Shown here: positions 9,744 to 19,900 of the stretch, in pieces
Layout of the letters: every line of letters starts with the position of its first letter
Position numbering within the stretch: position 1 is the stretch's first letter
Origin: Malus domestica
Lineage: Eukaryota > Streptophyta > Magnoliopsida > Rosales > Rosaceae
Assembly (NCBI RefSeq): GCF_042453785.1
Contig: NC_091668.1
Location: 27,405,501-27,469,500 of the forward strand
Length of the DNA stretch: 64,000 nucleotides
Direction: 5' to 3'
Notes under the pieces: generated by a model
Told to the model about the DNA's origin: nothing
What the model saw: only the letters and a program-made list of their open reading frames with translations
The model's database searches: none
Program-made: the position numbers and the translations under genes

Positions 9744-10327
9744 CTTTTGTTGAAGCTTGTATGTTGAAGCTTTGTGAGTGAAGCATGTAGGTTGAGGTAG
9801 TGTTCCCTTAATTTCCCGAGTGAGGAAAACTTCTCGGTTGGAGACTTGAAAAATCCAAGTCACTGAGTGGTCGTGAGACTTCCGAGTATCAAGGTGCAGT
9901 AGCATATGGTAGGAGTCCCCCAAGTCTCCGGTCGAGGGAGTTGACGAATGAGGTGTCTTGCTAGTAGCCAAGCTTCTAAATTAACAAAACTTCACCATTT
10001 CCCTTTCTAAGTGGTAGCCCAAAACTCCTTATTCACATATATGTGTTATGAAAGTTGTTAGGCCCAAAGAAGAAGAGGCTTGACAAATTATTATTTTTTT
10101 TTTCGATTTTTTTTTTTTCAAAATTTCGAAATTCTGAATTTTCAAATTTTCGAATTTCCGAAAAAATATATATATATATATATTTAAGCTTTGTAGGCGA
10201 AGCTTTTATGTTGAAGCTTTGTAGGTGAAGCTTTGTTGGGTACTATGAATTGATTTTGCTTCACACTATCTTGATCAAGAGTGTGTGAAGCTTTTGTAGG
10301 TGAAGCTTTTGTGTTGAAGCTTTGTAG
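9744..10327 (+). repeat. Degenerate GAAGCTTTTGTGGGT-type minisatellite, left part
   Basis: Units of about 15 bp with the core gaagctttgtaggtg appear at 9750-9790 and again at about 10185-10327. Between them lies the degenerate LTR-body repeat and an A/T-rich stretch at about 10085-10185, including a (TA)n run. The same minisatellite resumes at 11119, directly after the hAT-like insertion. Confidence 0.7.
10258..10291. repeat. 34-bp imperfect palindrome module, copy 1
   Basis: gcttcacactatcttgat is followed by its near reverse complement. The module is preceded by tgaattgattttg, as in the copies at 11442 and 11697. A stem of 17 bp with two mismatched positions could form. Confidence 0.7.
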
Positions 10328-11118
10328 TAATGGTGGGCACTTGGAACCGAAAACCGAAACCGAAACACGAATCGAATCAAACCGCACCAAACGGTTTGAT
10401 TTTGCGGTTTTGAAACGGTTTCGGTTTCAAACAGAACCGCGGCGCACAAAACGGTTTGGTTTCGGTTTTGGGTTTTCAAAACCACACCGAAACCGAAACC
10501 GCACCATATAATAAATAAATGTTATATAACTTATATTTTAAACTTTTCAACTAGGTTATAACTTATAGGTTTGTATTATGGCAAACTTAACCTTTCAATT
10601 GGGTTGTAAAGTATTGTGATTGGTGATCAAGTTCAATTTTAGTAGATGTGATGCATAAGGATTTAAAGTTTAAATCCTTTGATGCATTGGATGTTGTCTC
10701 AATTTTAGTAGTTGTCATTTGTTGCAGTTTTGGTACAAGTTTGGTACAAGTTAGCTGCACTTTTGGTGCAGATTTTTGGTTCTGTTTTGTGCAGTTTTGG
10801 TGCTGTTTTTGGTGCTGTTTTGGTGCTGTTTTTTATGCTGTTTTGCTGCATTATTTTTTGGTGCAATTTTGTGCAATTTTGGTGCAGTTTTTGCTGCTGT
10901 TTTTTATGCAATTTTACTGCATATTCATTAATTAATATACGAGGAAAATAAGACCGTCTTATGCATAAATAGGTGTATATTTTAAATTGTACATTTTTTT
11001 TTTCAAAAACCAAACCGAAACCGTTTGAAACAGCACCGCACCGAACCGAACGGTTTGGTTTCATTTCGGTTTTGGCTTCAAAATCGCAACGCACCAAACC
11101 GCACCGCGCCCACCCCTA
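10328..11118. mobile_element. hAT-like non-autonomous element with CGGTTT-type subterminal repeats
   Basis: The ends are TAATGGTGGGC at the left and the reverse complement of TAGGGGTGGGC at the right. They are flanked by 8-bp duplications, ctttgtag (10320-10327) and ctttgttg (11119-11126), with one mismatch; 8 bp is the hAT target size. Arrays of accgaaaccgaaac and cggttttggttt in opposite orientations lie inside both ends (about 10345-10505 and 11005-11105), as expected for hAT subterminal repeats. The centre (about 10718-10925) is a diverged array of ttttggtgcagtttt-like units. No transposase is encoded. It was inserted into the 15-bp minisatellite. Confidence 0.72.
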
Positions 11119-11430
11119 CTTTGTTGGTGAAGCTTTTGTGGGTGAAGCTTTTGTGGGTCAAGCTTTTGTGGGTGAAGTTTTTGTAGGTGAAGTTTTTGTG
11201 GGTGAAGCTTTTGTAGGTCAAGCTTTTGTGGTTCAAGCTTTTGTGGTTCAAGCTTTTGTGGGTTAAGCTTTTGTGGGTGAAGCTTTTGTAGGTGAAGCTT
11301 TTGTGGGTCAAGCTTTTGTGGGTGAAACTTTTGTGGGTGAAGCTTTTGTGTTGAAGCTTTTGTAGGTGAAGCTTTGGAGTTGAAGCTTTGTAGGTGAAAC
11401 TTTGGAGTTGAAGCTTTTGTTGGGTACCAT
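11119..11430 (+). repeat. 15-bp minisatellite, main array (about 20 units)
   Basis: Head-to-tail units of gaagcttttgtgggt, with variants taggt, ggtca and ggttc, run almost unbroken. Each unit carries an AAGCTT site. Frames across the array read as repeated FVGEA or HKSFT peptides; these are simple-repeat artefacts, not genes. Confidence 0.88.
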
Positions 11431-11441
11431 GAATTGATTTT

Positions 11442-11475
11442 GCTTCACACTATCTTGATCAAGATAGTGTGAAGC
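11442..11475. repeat. 34-bp perfect palindrome module, copy 2
   Basis: The 17 bases gcttcacactatcttga are followed immediately by their exact reverse complement, with TGATCA at the centre. Related imperfect copies lie at 10258-10291 and 11697-11730, each with the same left context (atgaattgattttg or similar). Confidence 0.9.
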
Positions 11476-11789
11476 TTTTGAGAATTTGTAGTTGTCCTCC
11501 ATTGATGAAGCTTTGTTGAATTTCCCAATTTCCTTTTTTTTTTTTTTTTTTTTTTTTTTTGGGAATTTTAGAAATTTGAAAATGTGGAAGAGACAACATA
11601 TACAAATTTTGCTTCCACACTGTTGAGCAAGAGATTGTGATGCAAGCCACACCTTGTAGTAGTCGAAGGTTTGGATGAACCATATAAATTGAATTTGCTT
11701 CGAACAGTCTTGATCAAGAGTGTGTGAAGCTTTCTACGAGTTGTAGTTGCCCTTCATTGATGAAGCTTTTGTTGGCACCATAAATTGGG
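11476..11789. other. Repeat-derived spacer with poly(T) and third palindrome copy
   Basis: It contains a T run of nearly 30 nt at about 11533-11561, a degenerate palindrome relative at about 11610-11645, and the third palindrome copy at 11697-11730. It ends with another tgaagcttttgttgg unit at about 11761-11775. No gene is seen. Confidence 0.6.
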
Positions 11790-11996
11790 AGCTCATTGGC
11801 TTCATGTTCCGTAGGAACTTCGAAGTTAAGCAAGTTCGCGCGAGAGTAATCCCATGATGGGTGACCCACTAGGAAGTTGCTCGTGAATTCTCAGAAACAA
11901 AACCGTGAGGGTGTGGTTGGGGCCCAAAGCGGACAATATCGTGCTACGGCGGAGTCGAGCCCGGGATGTGGTGGGGGCTCGGGCCGGGATGTGACA
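11790..11996 (+). mobile_element. Cassandra-type TRIM LTR fragment with 5S rRNA-like domain
   Basis: About 11815-11885 matches the internal promoter half of plant 5S rRNA: cgaagttaagcaagttcg (A-box region), cgcgagagtaat, gatgggtgacc and aggaagttgctcgtg. What follows (aaccgtgagggtgtgg, gggcccaaagcggacaatat, cgtgctacggcgga) is typical of the 3' part of Cassandra LTRs, and the segment ends in gatgtgaca. Cassandra elements are non-autonomous retrotransposons whose LTRs carry a 5S-derived pol III promoter. Only the 3' part of one LTR is present; it is not a working 5S gene. Confidence 0.82.
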
Positions 11997-12185
11997 GAGA
12001 AGTTGTATTCAACACGTTAGGTCTTCTTGAGGGTGGGATTGGGCATGGAACAATTTAGGGTACACTAATTTAATGAGGGCATTCTTATCATTTACGGGTA
12101 AAAGTTCACATGTCACCTCCTGGATTCTCTATATTATTTTTGCCTCCACAAGTGCCCCCACATTTGCTGTGTTGTGCATAGGAAG

Positions 12186-13051
12186 TAGGGGTGGTTCGGT
12201 ATGGGATACCGAACCAAAAAGCACAAACCGATTCCTAAACCGAACTCTTTCAGGACAAGATTATGAATACCGAAACCGAAACCGAAATTTCGGTTTCCCA
12301 ATTTTCGGAATTCCCGAAAACATTTCGGTATTTCAGGATCCCAAATCAAACCAAAACAAAGACAAATCCCCAATTTGTAAATCCTTAATTCGAGCCCTAA
12401 TTCAAAAACAAGATACCCAAGCTTCCTCCAAATCCCCAGTTTGCAGCAGTTGCACCATAAATTCCAACTCTTTAAGGGAATAGAATATGACTTAGTTTTA
12501 AATTGGTAGAACAATTTGGAAGGCATGATAGAACCTGCAAAAAGTAATACCATATGGCTGAAAGGAGAGTCGAGAGAGAAAGAAGCGAGTGAAAGGAAAG
12601 GAGATAAAGCTGGTGAGTCAAGTGTTGGTGGCAAAACCACCGAGAGAAAGAGAGAGTTTGAGAGAGAAGATGCAACTCTAAAAATTGAAATCGAGAGGAG
12701 AGAGATGAAATTGCATAAATGGGAAATGGTAGGCGGCTAGGGTTAATGAAAATGTTAAAGTATGAGTAACTAATAGTTATTAAGCATATAAATATATTTT
12801 CTGTATTATAATTTGACAAATTGAGAGTTGGCTCAGTGGTGAAGTTCCATGATTCTCCAAGGGGAGATTAGGGGTTCGAATCCTTGCCGGTTCGGTTTGG
12901 GAAAACCGAAATCCACAAATGCTAGACCGAATACCAAACCGAACTGGGTGGTTCGGGATAATAACCAAACCGAAAATTTCGGGAAATTTCGAGATAATTT
13001 CGGTTTGGGTTCGGTATGGATTGGGAAATTCGGGAATTTTTTCTAGCCATA
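12186..13051. mobile_element. Second hAT-like non-autonomous element with TTCGG/CCGAA repeats
   Basis: It begins TAGGGGTGGTTCGGTATGGG and is flanked by an exact 8-bp duplication, ataggaag, at 12178-12185 and 13052-13059. Inside both ends are clusters of ttcggtttgg and accgaaacc motifs in both orientations (about 12195-12340 and 12885-13040). The right terminus (ctagccata) matches the left only partly. A short plus-strand frame at 12522-12740 is rich in Glu/Arg/Lys (EREDATLKIEIERREMK) and could be a captured coiled-coil fragment. Confidence 0.55.
12830..12895 (+). repeat. tRNA-like pol III box A/box B segment
   Basis: ttggctcagtggtgaag (box A-like) and ggttcgaatcc (perfect box B) lie about 45 bp apart, the spacing of a tRNA or SINE head. 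No clear acceptor-stem pairing or anticodon arm was found, so it is called a SINE head or tRNA relic, located inside the hAT-like element. Confidence 0.4.
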
Positions 13052-13401
13052 ATAGGAAGGGTGGGAGGTGTAGAAGTCCAAAATTGAGTATGTCTGCCAA
13101 AGATGAGTTATTCGACTGCATTAGATTCTGAGTTCTTTGAATCAAATGAATTGAAAAAAAAAAAAAGTCAATGACCAAAAAAAAAAATTGAAAAAGTCGA
13201 TGACTAAAAATGAATAAGAATACATGAAAGATAAAAATGGAACATTATTTGGCTATTCAAAGATGAGTAGGAACTCATACTCAAAACTCTTAGTATTTGA
13301 ATCATAGAGTTTTCTGCTTATGATTAAAGTAATTCATATTATCAATCACACTGTAAAGATCATGAGCAAAAATGAATTAAAATGAAGGTTGTTTAGTTAA
13401 T

Positions 13402-13551
13402 CTATTCTAGCAAATACATAGACGGTTTGTAATGCTTTTACCAATTTTGTTCATTTGTTTTTATACAGTTTGATGACTATTCTAGCAAATACATAGAAGG
13501 TTTGTAATGTTTTTACCAATTTCGTTCATTTGTTTTTATACAGTTTGATGA
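13402..13551 (+). repeat. 75-bp tandem duplication
   Basis: ctattctagcaaatacatag begins at 13402 and again at 13477. The two 75-bp units differ at only about three positions, which suggests a recent local duplication in the region upstream of PME-1. Confidence 0.85.
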
Positions 13552-13986
13552 CTAAACAACCTTAGTTTTAATTTATTTTTTGCAGAGATGATCTTTATAA
13601 GGTGATTTATAATATAAACGATTTTGATTGTAAGCATGAAGTTCAATAAATTGACCACGAATAATTTTAAGAAAAACTAATGAAAATGGCTTGAAAACCT
13701 TTGAGTTTTAATGATAAGGACAAAATAAATGGTAAAATGAATAGTATCATGATTGACTTTTTAGTGTAAAAATGTGGTTTTTCATTAAAATGAAGTGGTT
13801 TTCGTTAAAATTCCCATAATTTTAGGAGTTCATAATTTCTGAACTTTATAAGTTTGTCATAAAAGGTTGAAACCGTAAAAAACAGAGAAAGCAATCAGTC
13901 ACCGGCGCTTCGGACGGGAAATTGCGTTTGGCCCGGTTTTCATTTCGTCCCACACTGACCTCAGCGATCGAGTCGATCTTCCAGCC

Positions 13987-16900
13987 ATGGATTCTTCAAA
14001 CCTCACCTCGCTTCCGGAGGACACACTCGAAGACCAACAACAACAACCACCACCACAACCCCGACCTCTCTCTGCCTTTGCCTCTCGTCCCGATCGCCCT
14101 CCCACTCAGTGAGTTGTTCTTCTCAACTCGCCTCCCTGCATTTCAACAATTCTAATTTCAACTTCTGGGTCTCGAGAGCGTCATAATAATGCTTTTTCAC
14201 TTGCTGTTGTTGTTTCAGGACTAGTTCAGAAAAGTACTCAGCTTTGGATTGGAAGGAGTATTTCGACACAGAGGATGATATCAGCATTCTGGGTTCGAAT
14301 GATGTGAGTCTGTCTGTGTAGAATTGTGAATTTTCTGATTCCACTACGTGTTTATGATCTTCAAATGTGCTTACCCTTTTGTTGTTTCAGGTTTTTCATG
14401 TATACACGGCAGGAACGGAGGGACCAGTTGTGTTCTGTCTACACGGAGGTGGTTACTCAGGGTATGTTTGAATGAATATTTGGTTTTTCAGGTTTCAGTT
14501 GTTCAGGTTGAGCTGAAACATCTGTTATAATAAACTCAGGGAAGTTTGAAAGCAATCACATTTTGTTGTAATAAACTCTTTTTTGTGGTTTACTTAATTT
14601 GAATAAGCCCATAGTTTCATGAATATTGAATGCTAACATTTTTCCACGCATCTGTTTAAGTTTGATCGGCACATTGTATTTAATTTTATGCTTGGATACT
14701 TTGAAAATCTGTTATGCTATGGTAGATTACATGATTTATTTGCGCAGGCTCTCATTTGCCTTGTCAGCAAGTAAAATTAAGGAGAAAGCTCGGGTAGTTG
14801 CCATGGACTTGAGAGGACATGGAAAATCAACTACTGAAAATGATACCGATCTTTCTATTGAGGTAAATGCGGTCAAAATTGGATTGTTAAACGTAAATTA
14901 TGATTTGCTCTTCTAAGCTGTGATTCCTCTGTAAGTATCCAGTCAACTGAATGGTAGTTCTCTTATGTGCAGACTATGTGCAATGATGTTGTAGCTGTTG
15001 TGAAAGCAATGTATGGAGATTCCCCTCCTGCAATTGTGCTTGTTGGCCACAGGTTTGTAGTTTTTTAATGATTTAGTTTCCATTGAAATTTTTGCAGTAC
15101 ATTACCTTTGGTTCCGGCGTGTGTCTTGAGAGAAGTGAATTTAACACTTACGAAATGTATCAAAACGATCACAGTAATCAATTTGTGGGTTTTCCTCTGT
15201 TTGACAACTTACATTACCACATTTATGAAGAACTCCTGATGTTTTGGGCTTGAAAGTTTGAAACATATAAGCTCCATTCATCATCATTAATCTGTAGCTC
15301 ATTATCACAATACTGCTATTGGTTGCAGGAATAGACAATTGCATATTATTGGTGAATTTTTTGTAGAAGATCATATCAATGATAATCCCAATTGCATTTT
15401 CTTAAGCTTTATTTACTAATTTTTTTTAACTTCCATGAATCTCTAAGGATACCCGGTGTTCCTAATTTTCACATTAATCATTGTTGACTTATGTCACTGT
15501 CATACAGTATGGGAGGGTCAGTTGCTGTGCACATTGCTGCAAGGAAAGCATTGTCTAGTTTGGCTGGGCTGGTTGTTGTTGATGTTGTAGAGGTTTGGTT
15601 ACTGACAAATTAGTATCTCAGATTTGTTTGAGACTAGTTACCTTTAGTGGCATACATGCAGTCAAATTACACTGGCATTTGTGAACATTTCAGGGTACAG
15701 CTTTGGCTTCATTGGTTCATATGCAGAAAATCCTATCAGGCAGGGTGCAGCATTTTTCAAGCATTGAAAAAGCGGTACCTACAATGTCTTCAAACCCTAA
15801 TAATTCCTGACTTTTGTTTACGTTCTCGTGTGCTTGAGTGGCTTGAAGCACAATTTTGTTCAAAACTTGCACTGCAATTAGGGCATCACACTAGAAGATA
15901 AACAAATTAATACAAAGATTCTTAATGCCAGGATGCACATATGTAAATGTGATCAAGGCATATATGGCTTTTAAAGTAATATATCAAAGGGCACCCTTGA
16001 ACTTAGGGGTCAATACCAATTTCTTCTTGGCCTCCGGTTTGATTAATGTAGAGCCTAAACATTAAATCTTCCTGCCAACCAAATCCATTCAATTACATTT
16101 GTGCAATTTTTTTCTGACTTTCAGGAAAAAAATGTTAGATTAATGAATTAAAAACAAAAAGACTTAAAACTTTTAAGAACTCAAAACTAACATGAGCTCC
16201 ACATCCACTGTTGCGCATTAGTCCTACAGTGCAGATTATTATTCCAACAACTGGTTCTAAAACCGGTTTCTGCACACATCCTCTACTATAAATGTAGTCC
16301 ATTCCAGTCCCATTGAATACGATTGGACGTAATCATGTTCTTGTGGTGATCACCTTTGTCAACTTTTACAGCGGAAATTTCTATTTTCAAATATCTTTCA
16401 TTTGATTTCATCTCATGGCAATGCTGATGGTGCTGCAGATGTCAGTGCCAGCAGTTCCTAGGCTATGTAGGGCATTGGAAGATACCAGTTTTATTGTTTT
16501 ATTTGCTAATTACCATTTTTTCCATGGAAAATCACGAGCGTGTTACATGCATAACGATCTATTAACAGATTTGGTTGAGGAAAAGGGCATTTCGAAATTT
16601 TACTTAGTTTAGGGGAAACAGTGGTCAAATTAAATGTAAAGGTTAGCATCCTCTTAGCACCAAAGAGAAAAAGGTCAAACGTGGACACTGGAATTGGCCC
16701 CAAACTTCAAGGAGGATATTGAAGTTTCCCCTTCTGTTTTATTGTGGACTCTACTCTTAAAATTACATTTTTTGCTCGTTTGGTATGCCTGGCTACAATG
16801 TGAAGTAAAGCTATTTAAAATCCATGGACGATCATAAGCATTTATTATACTTTTTCATGTTCAAGGGAAGTAAAGTAATGTGGAATAAAATTGTTGGGCA

Positions 16901-19900
16901 AACAAGGAAAATGGAATTTGTCAGAACCAAATGGCTTCCTTAATATACATGTTATGAAAATGGTAACGGACGGAGATGAGTTGTTATGCTGAAACTGAAA
17001 ATTTATTCCTTTGTAGATTGAATGGAGTATGAGGGGAGGGTCTTTAAGAAACATTGAGTCTGCTCGGGTGTCAATACCTTCCACATTAAAGTATGATGAT
17101 TCAAAGAAATGGTAAGTATTTTAGTAACTGCTCTTTTACAATTCCTGTAAGCAAATTATGATAATTTATCCACTCCCATGATCCATTGTTGTATTCCTTT
17201 TGTCAAGTCTCTGTTAATCTTATTCCTGTACATAACAGGCACAGTTTTGGTATTGTTCTGCAGTTACATTTATAGAGCACGACTTGAAGAAACAGAACAA
17301 TATTGGAAAAGCTGGTATGTTCAAACTACTTGTTAATCCATTTAAAATTTGGCAAATGGTCAGGGTCCATGTCACTACATGTTGTGCGTATTTCAGTTGA
17401 AACCAGACTTGCCCGCATCTATGTAACATTTATGAGTTGGAACATTTCATTCTGCATACTTGTGTGCAGTTTTCTTGTTTGGTTGCTGCATCAAGAATGT
17501 AGCATGGCTTGCTTCTTGTTACAACCTGTTCATATGACTGATTCAGGGTGCTTCTGTAGGAAACACTTTCAGTAGAAGCATTTAGGAAATTTCCATAAAA
17601 AATCACCTGGTGCTTCTCCTGAAATCACTGAAAAGTGCACAACTTAGAAAGCATTTTAAATTTTCCATTAAAGGCTATCAAAAATACTTTTGGCTATCTG
17701 AAAGCTCTTTTAGCACTTCGAGAAGCCTTGCCGAACAGGCCCGCATACCAATATTGTTCAGATTTACACTAGTTGGGTTTGGATAGAGGAGTTAGAGATG
17801 TAAATGAAACTGCATCACTTTGAGCTATCCTTATGTCTCATAATATTTGATAGCCATGGTAGCATAGTGATAAAGCTCATTTAAGTATCATACATGGTGA
17901 TGCTTTTACTCATTGTGTTTGGTTTGACTTTTGTGTCATAAATCATTTCCTGTTGAATATATTTACTCAAATACAGGTATGAAGGCCTTTCAGAAAAGTT
18001 TTTGTCATCTCCCGTTCCAAAGATCCTGCTGTTAGCTGGAACAGACCGACTAGACAGGTTCTTTCCATTTGACTTGCCAGAATAATCTGCTCATATAGTT
18101 TAATGAAATCCTTGTTTGATAAAAAGTATCAGTATGATGCTGTCTAATCATATCGATTTTGTGATGACACAATCTTTAGAGATGTTCTATGTTATCACAC
18201 TCTGACTGTTTGCAGATGGTATGCACATTAACACATTTATGGCATGCGTAGCGGTTTAGGATTTGGGTCCCACTATGGGTTTAATTTTTTACACATGACA
18301 AACTAGGAAAGGAAATCTTCATGAACGGGAGGGCATCTACTTTTAACGTTTTGCATACACACAAACAGATATAAGCAATTTCCTCACATTGTCTTACCAA
18401 CATGAATTGTGTAATTTATAAAGTGTATTTTTGGGTTGAAAAAGAGAAAGATTTGAGGTTTGTTGAAACTTGTATACAAGTGTATTGGAAAATTTCATAA
18501 AACGATTGTAATTTCCCTTTTATTTCGTATTAAAATAAAAAAATGTGGAAAACCTTCAAGTCCATATTTGTGATATCGTCTTGTCAAATGCTCTTATTGG
18601 AGTTAAGTATCCACTTTATTTTGCATGTTATACACGGTATTTAATTAGACAATATTTTAATATTACTTGCTGCTATGTGACTATCCTTGTGTAGACATAT
18701 CATACAAACACAATGTTATAGCACTGATCGGCTGGTTAGGTAGATAACCTTATATTTGTGATTTGCGTGTAAGTGATAGTTTTTGGCACTTCCATGCTAA
18801 TGGAATATTTCTATTTCCTCGGTTATCTTTTGTATGTGCTTGCTTGCTATGATCGAATTTATTTGGGTCAAGAACCATGACTGCTTTCAAGGAATGATGT
18901 GGGCTGGGTTTTTCTTTCTTTTGTTACAGAGCTCTGACAATTGGTCAAATGCAAGGGAAGTTCCAAATGGTTGTCATCAGACATACTGGGCATGCCATAC
19001 AAGTATGTATTCTGTTTATCTTCCATGGATTTTTTTTGTCTTCTAAAATATTACTCTTTCTAATCCGTAGAAGCTAACTAGAACTTTGATGTCCCATATT
19101 TGTACAGGAAGATGTACCTGATGAATTTGCAACGCTAGTAACTAATTTTATATCCCGTAATCGCATAGGCCCTCGTGGAGTTGAGGTATGCACATCCTGA
19201 TAGAAATTATAATTTATAACATATGGAGATAGGTTGTATTTGGTATTTTTGATTCGTGAAACTTTTCTGATTCCTTCAAAATTCAGAGTCCCACCCTTAA
19301 ATATGTTCGTCCAGTTCAGGAGCCACATATGGACACATTTTAGCCCTTAGATAGCCACCATCTAATAGTTGTGAATGCGTCTGACGTTCAGAAAATAAAT
19401 TAATAAATAATTTTCTTTGTACGAGAGAACGCTCTACCTGTGAATCTCGCTCTTCCTCTCATTCCACTCAACTCTCCTCTTCCTCCAATCACCTACCCTT
19501 ACTCTTCTCTCTTGGACTCTTCCCCTTCGAAACCATCCAAGAAACATAGGCTTCAGAATGAAAAACAATAGGATAGCTTGCTTAGGTCATACAGAGAAGG
19601 ACGAAGTGCCGTTGGCTGCTCTTAGTTACATACTCAAGACTGACGTTTAAGCTGCTACAAACACTGCAATTAATAGCAATGCGTCTATCCGCAGACGTTT
19701 ACTTAGGCTATATCCTTTTTCTTGCTATGTCCTTTTTCTTAGGACCAAGAAACTCTTATAAGCATAGGAGATGCTAACTGGTTACATCAAGGCTCATTTT
19801 TAAGTCCTTAGCTTTTTGCATTGGTAATGGATGAGTTAACGTGACATCTCCAAGATGATATTCCTTTGTGTATGCTTTTCGCAAACGATATAGTGTTGAT

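Larger units (their letters stand above)
6530..9995 (-). mobile_element. 3' untranslated body of the LTR element (repeat arrays plus opposite-strand ORF)
   Basis: This region follows the polypurine-tract-like site of the minus-strand LTR. It holds no gag or pol. It contains large direct duplications (about 6640-6990 versus 7235-7450), a 7-unit 64-bp array (7846-8301), two further 130-bp direct repeats (8465-8595 and 8660-8795), and an ORF on the plus strand. The start of the body (gttcccgagtgaggg and tccaag blocks, 6530-6850) recurs in degenerate form at about 9796-9962. Published plant Ty3/gypsy elements of the Tat/Ogre/Retand type carry antisense extra ORFs and tandem repeats between pol and the 3' LTR; the organisation here fits that, but the lineage is an inference. 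The 5' LTR and pol were not found. Confidence 0.55.

Noticed and set aside
10345..10510. Interstitial telomeric repeat
   Set aside because: The unit is CCGAAA/CGGTTT, not CCCTAAA; it is better explained as hAT subterminal repeats.
10648..11097. Cys/Phe-rich and Lys/Thr-rich frames in the hAT-like element
   Set aside because: They come from low-complexity ttttggtgcag repeats; both strands give equally long repetitive peptides.
11119..11430. CRISPR-like regular repeat array
   Set aside because: Units are 15 bp, contiguous and without unique spacers, in a plant genome; it is a minisatellite.
11790..11893. A 5S rRNA gene
   Set aside because: It diverges from 5S at many positions, lacks the 5' third, and is followed by typical Cassandra LTR sequence.
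12830..12895. Functional tRNA gene
   Set aside because: Box A and box B are present, but no acceptor stem or anticodon arm could be drawn.
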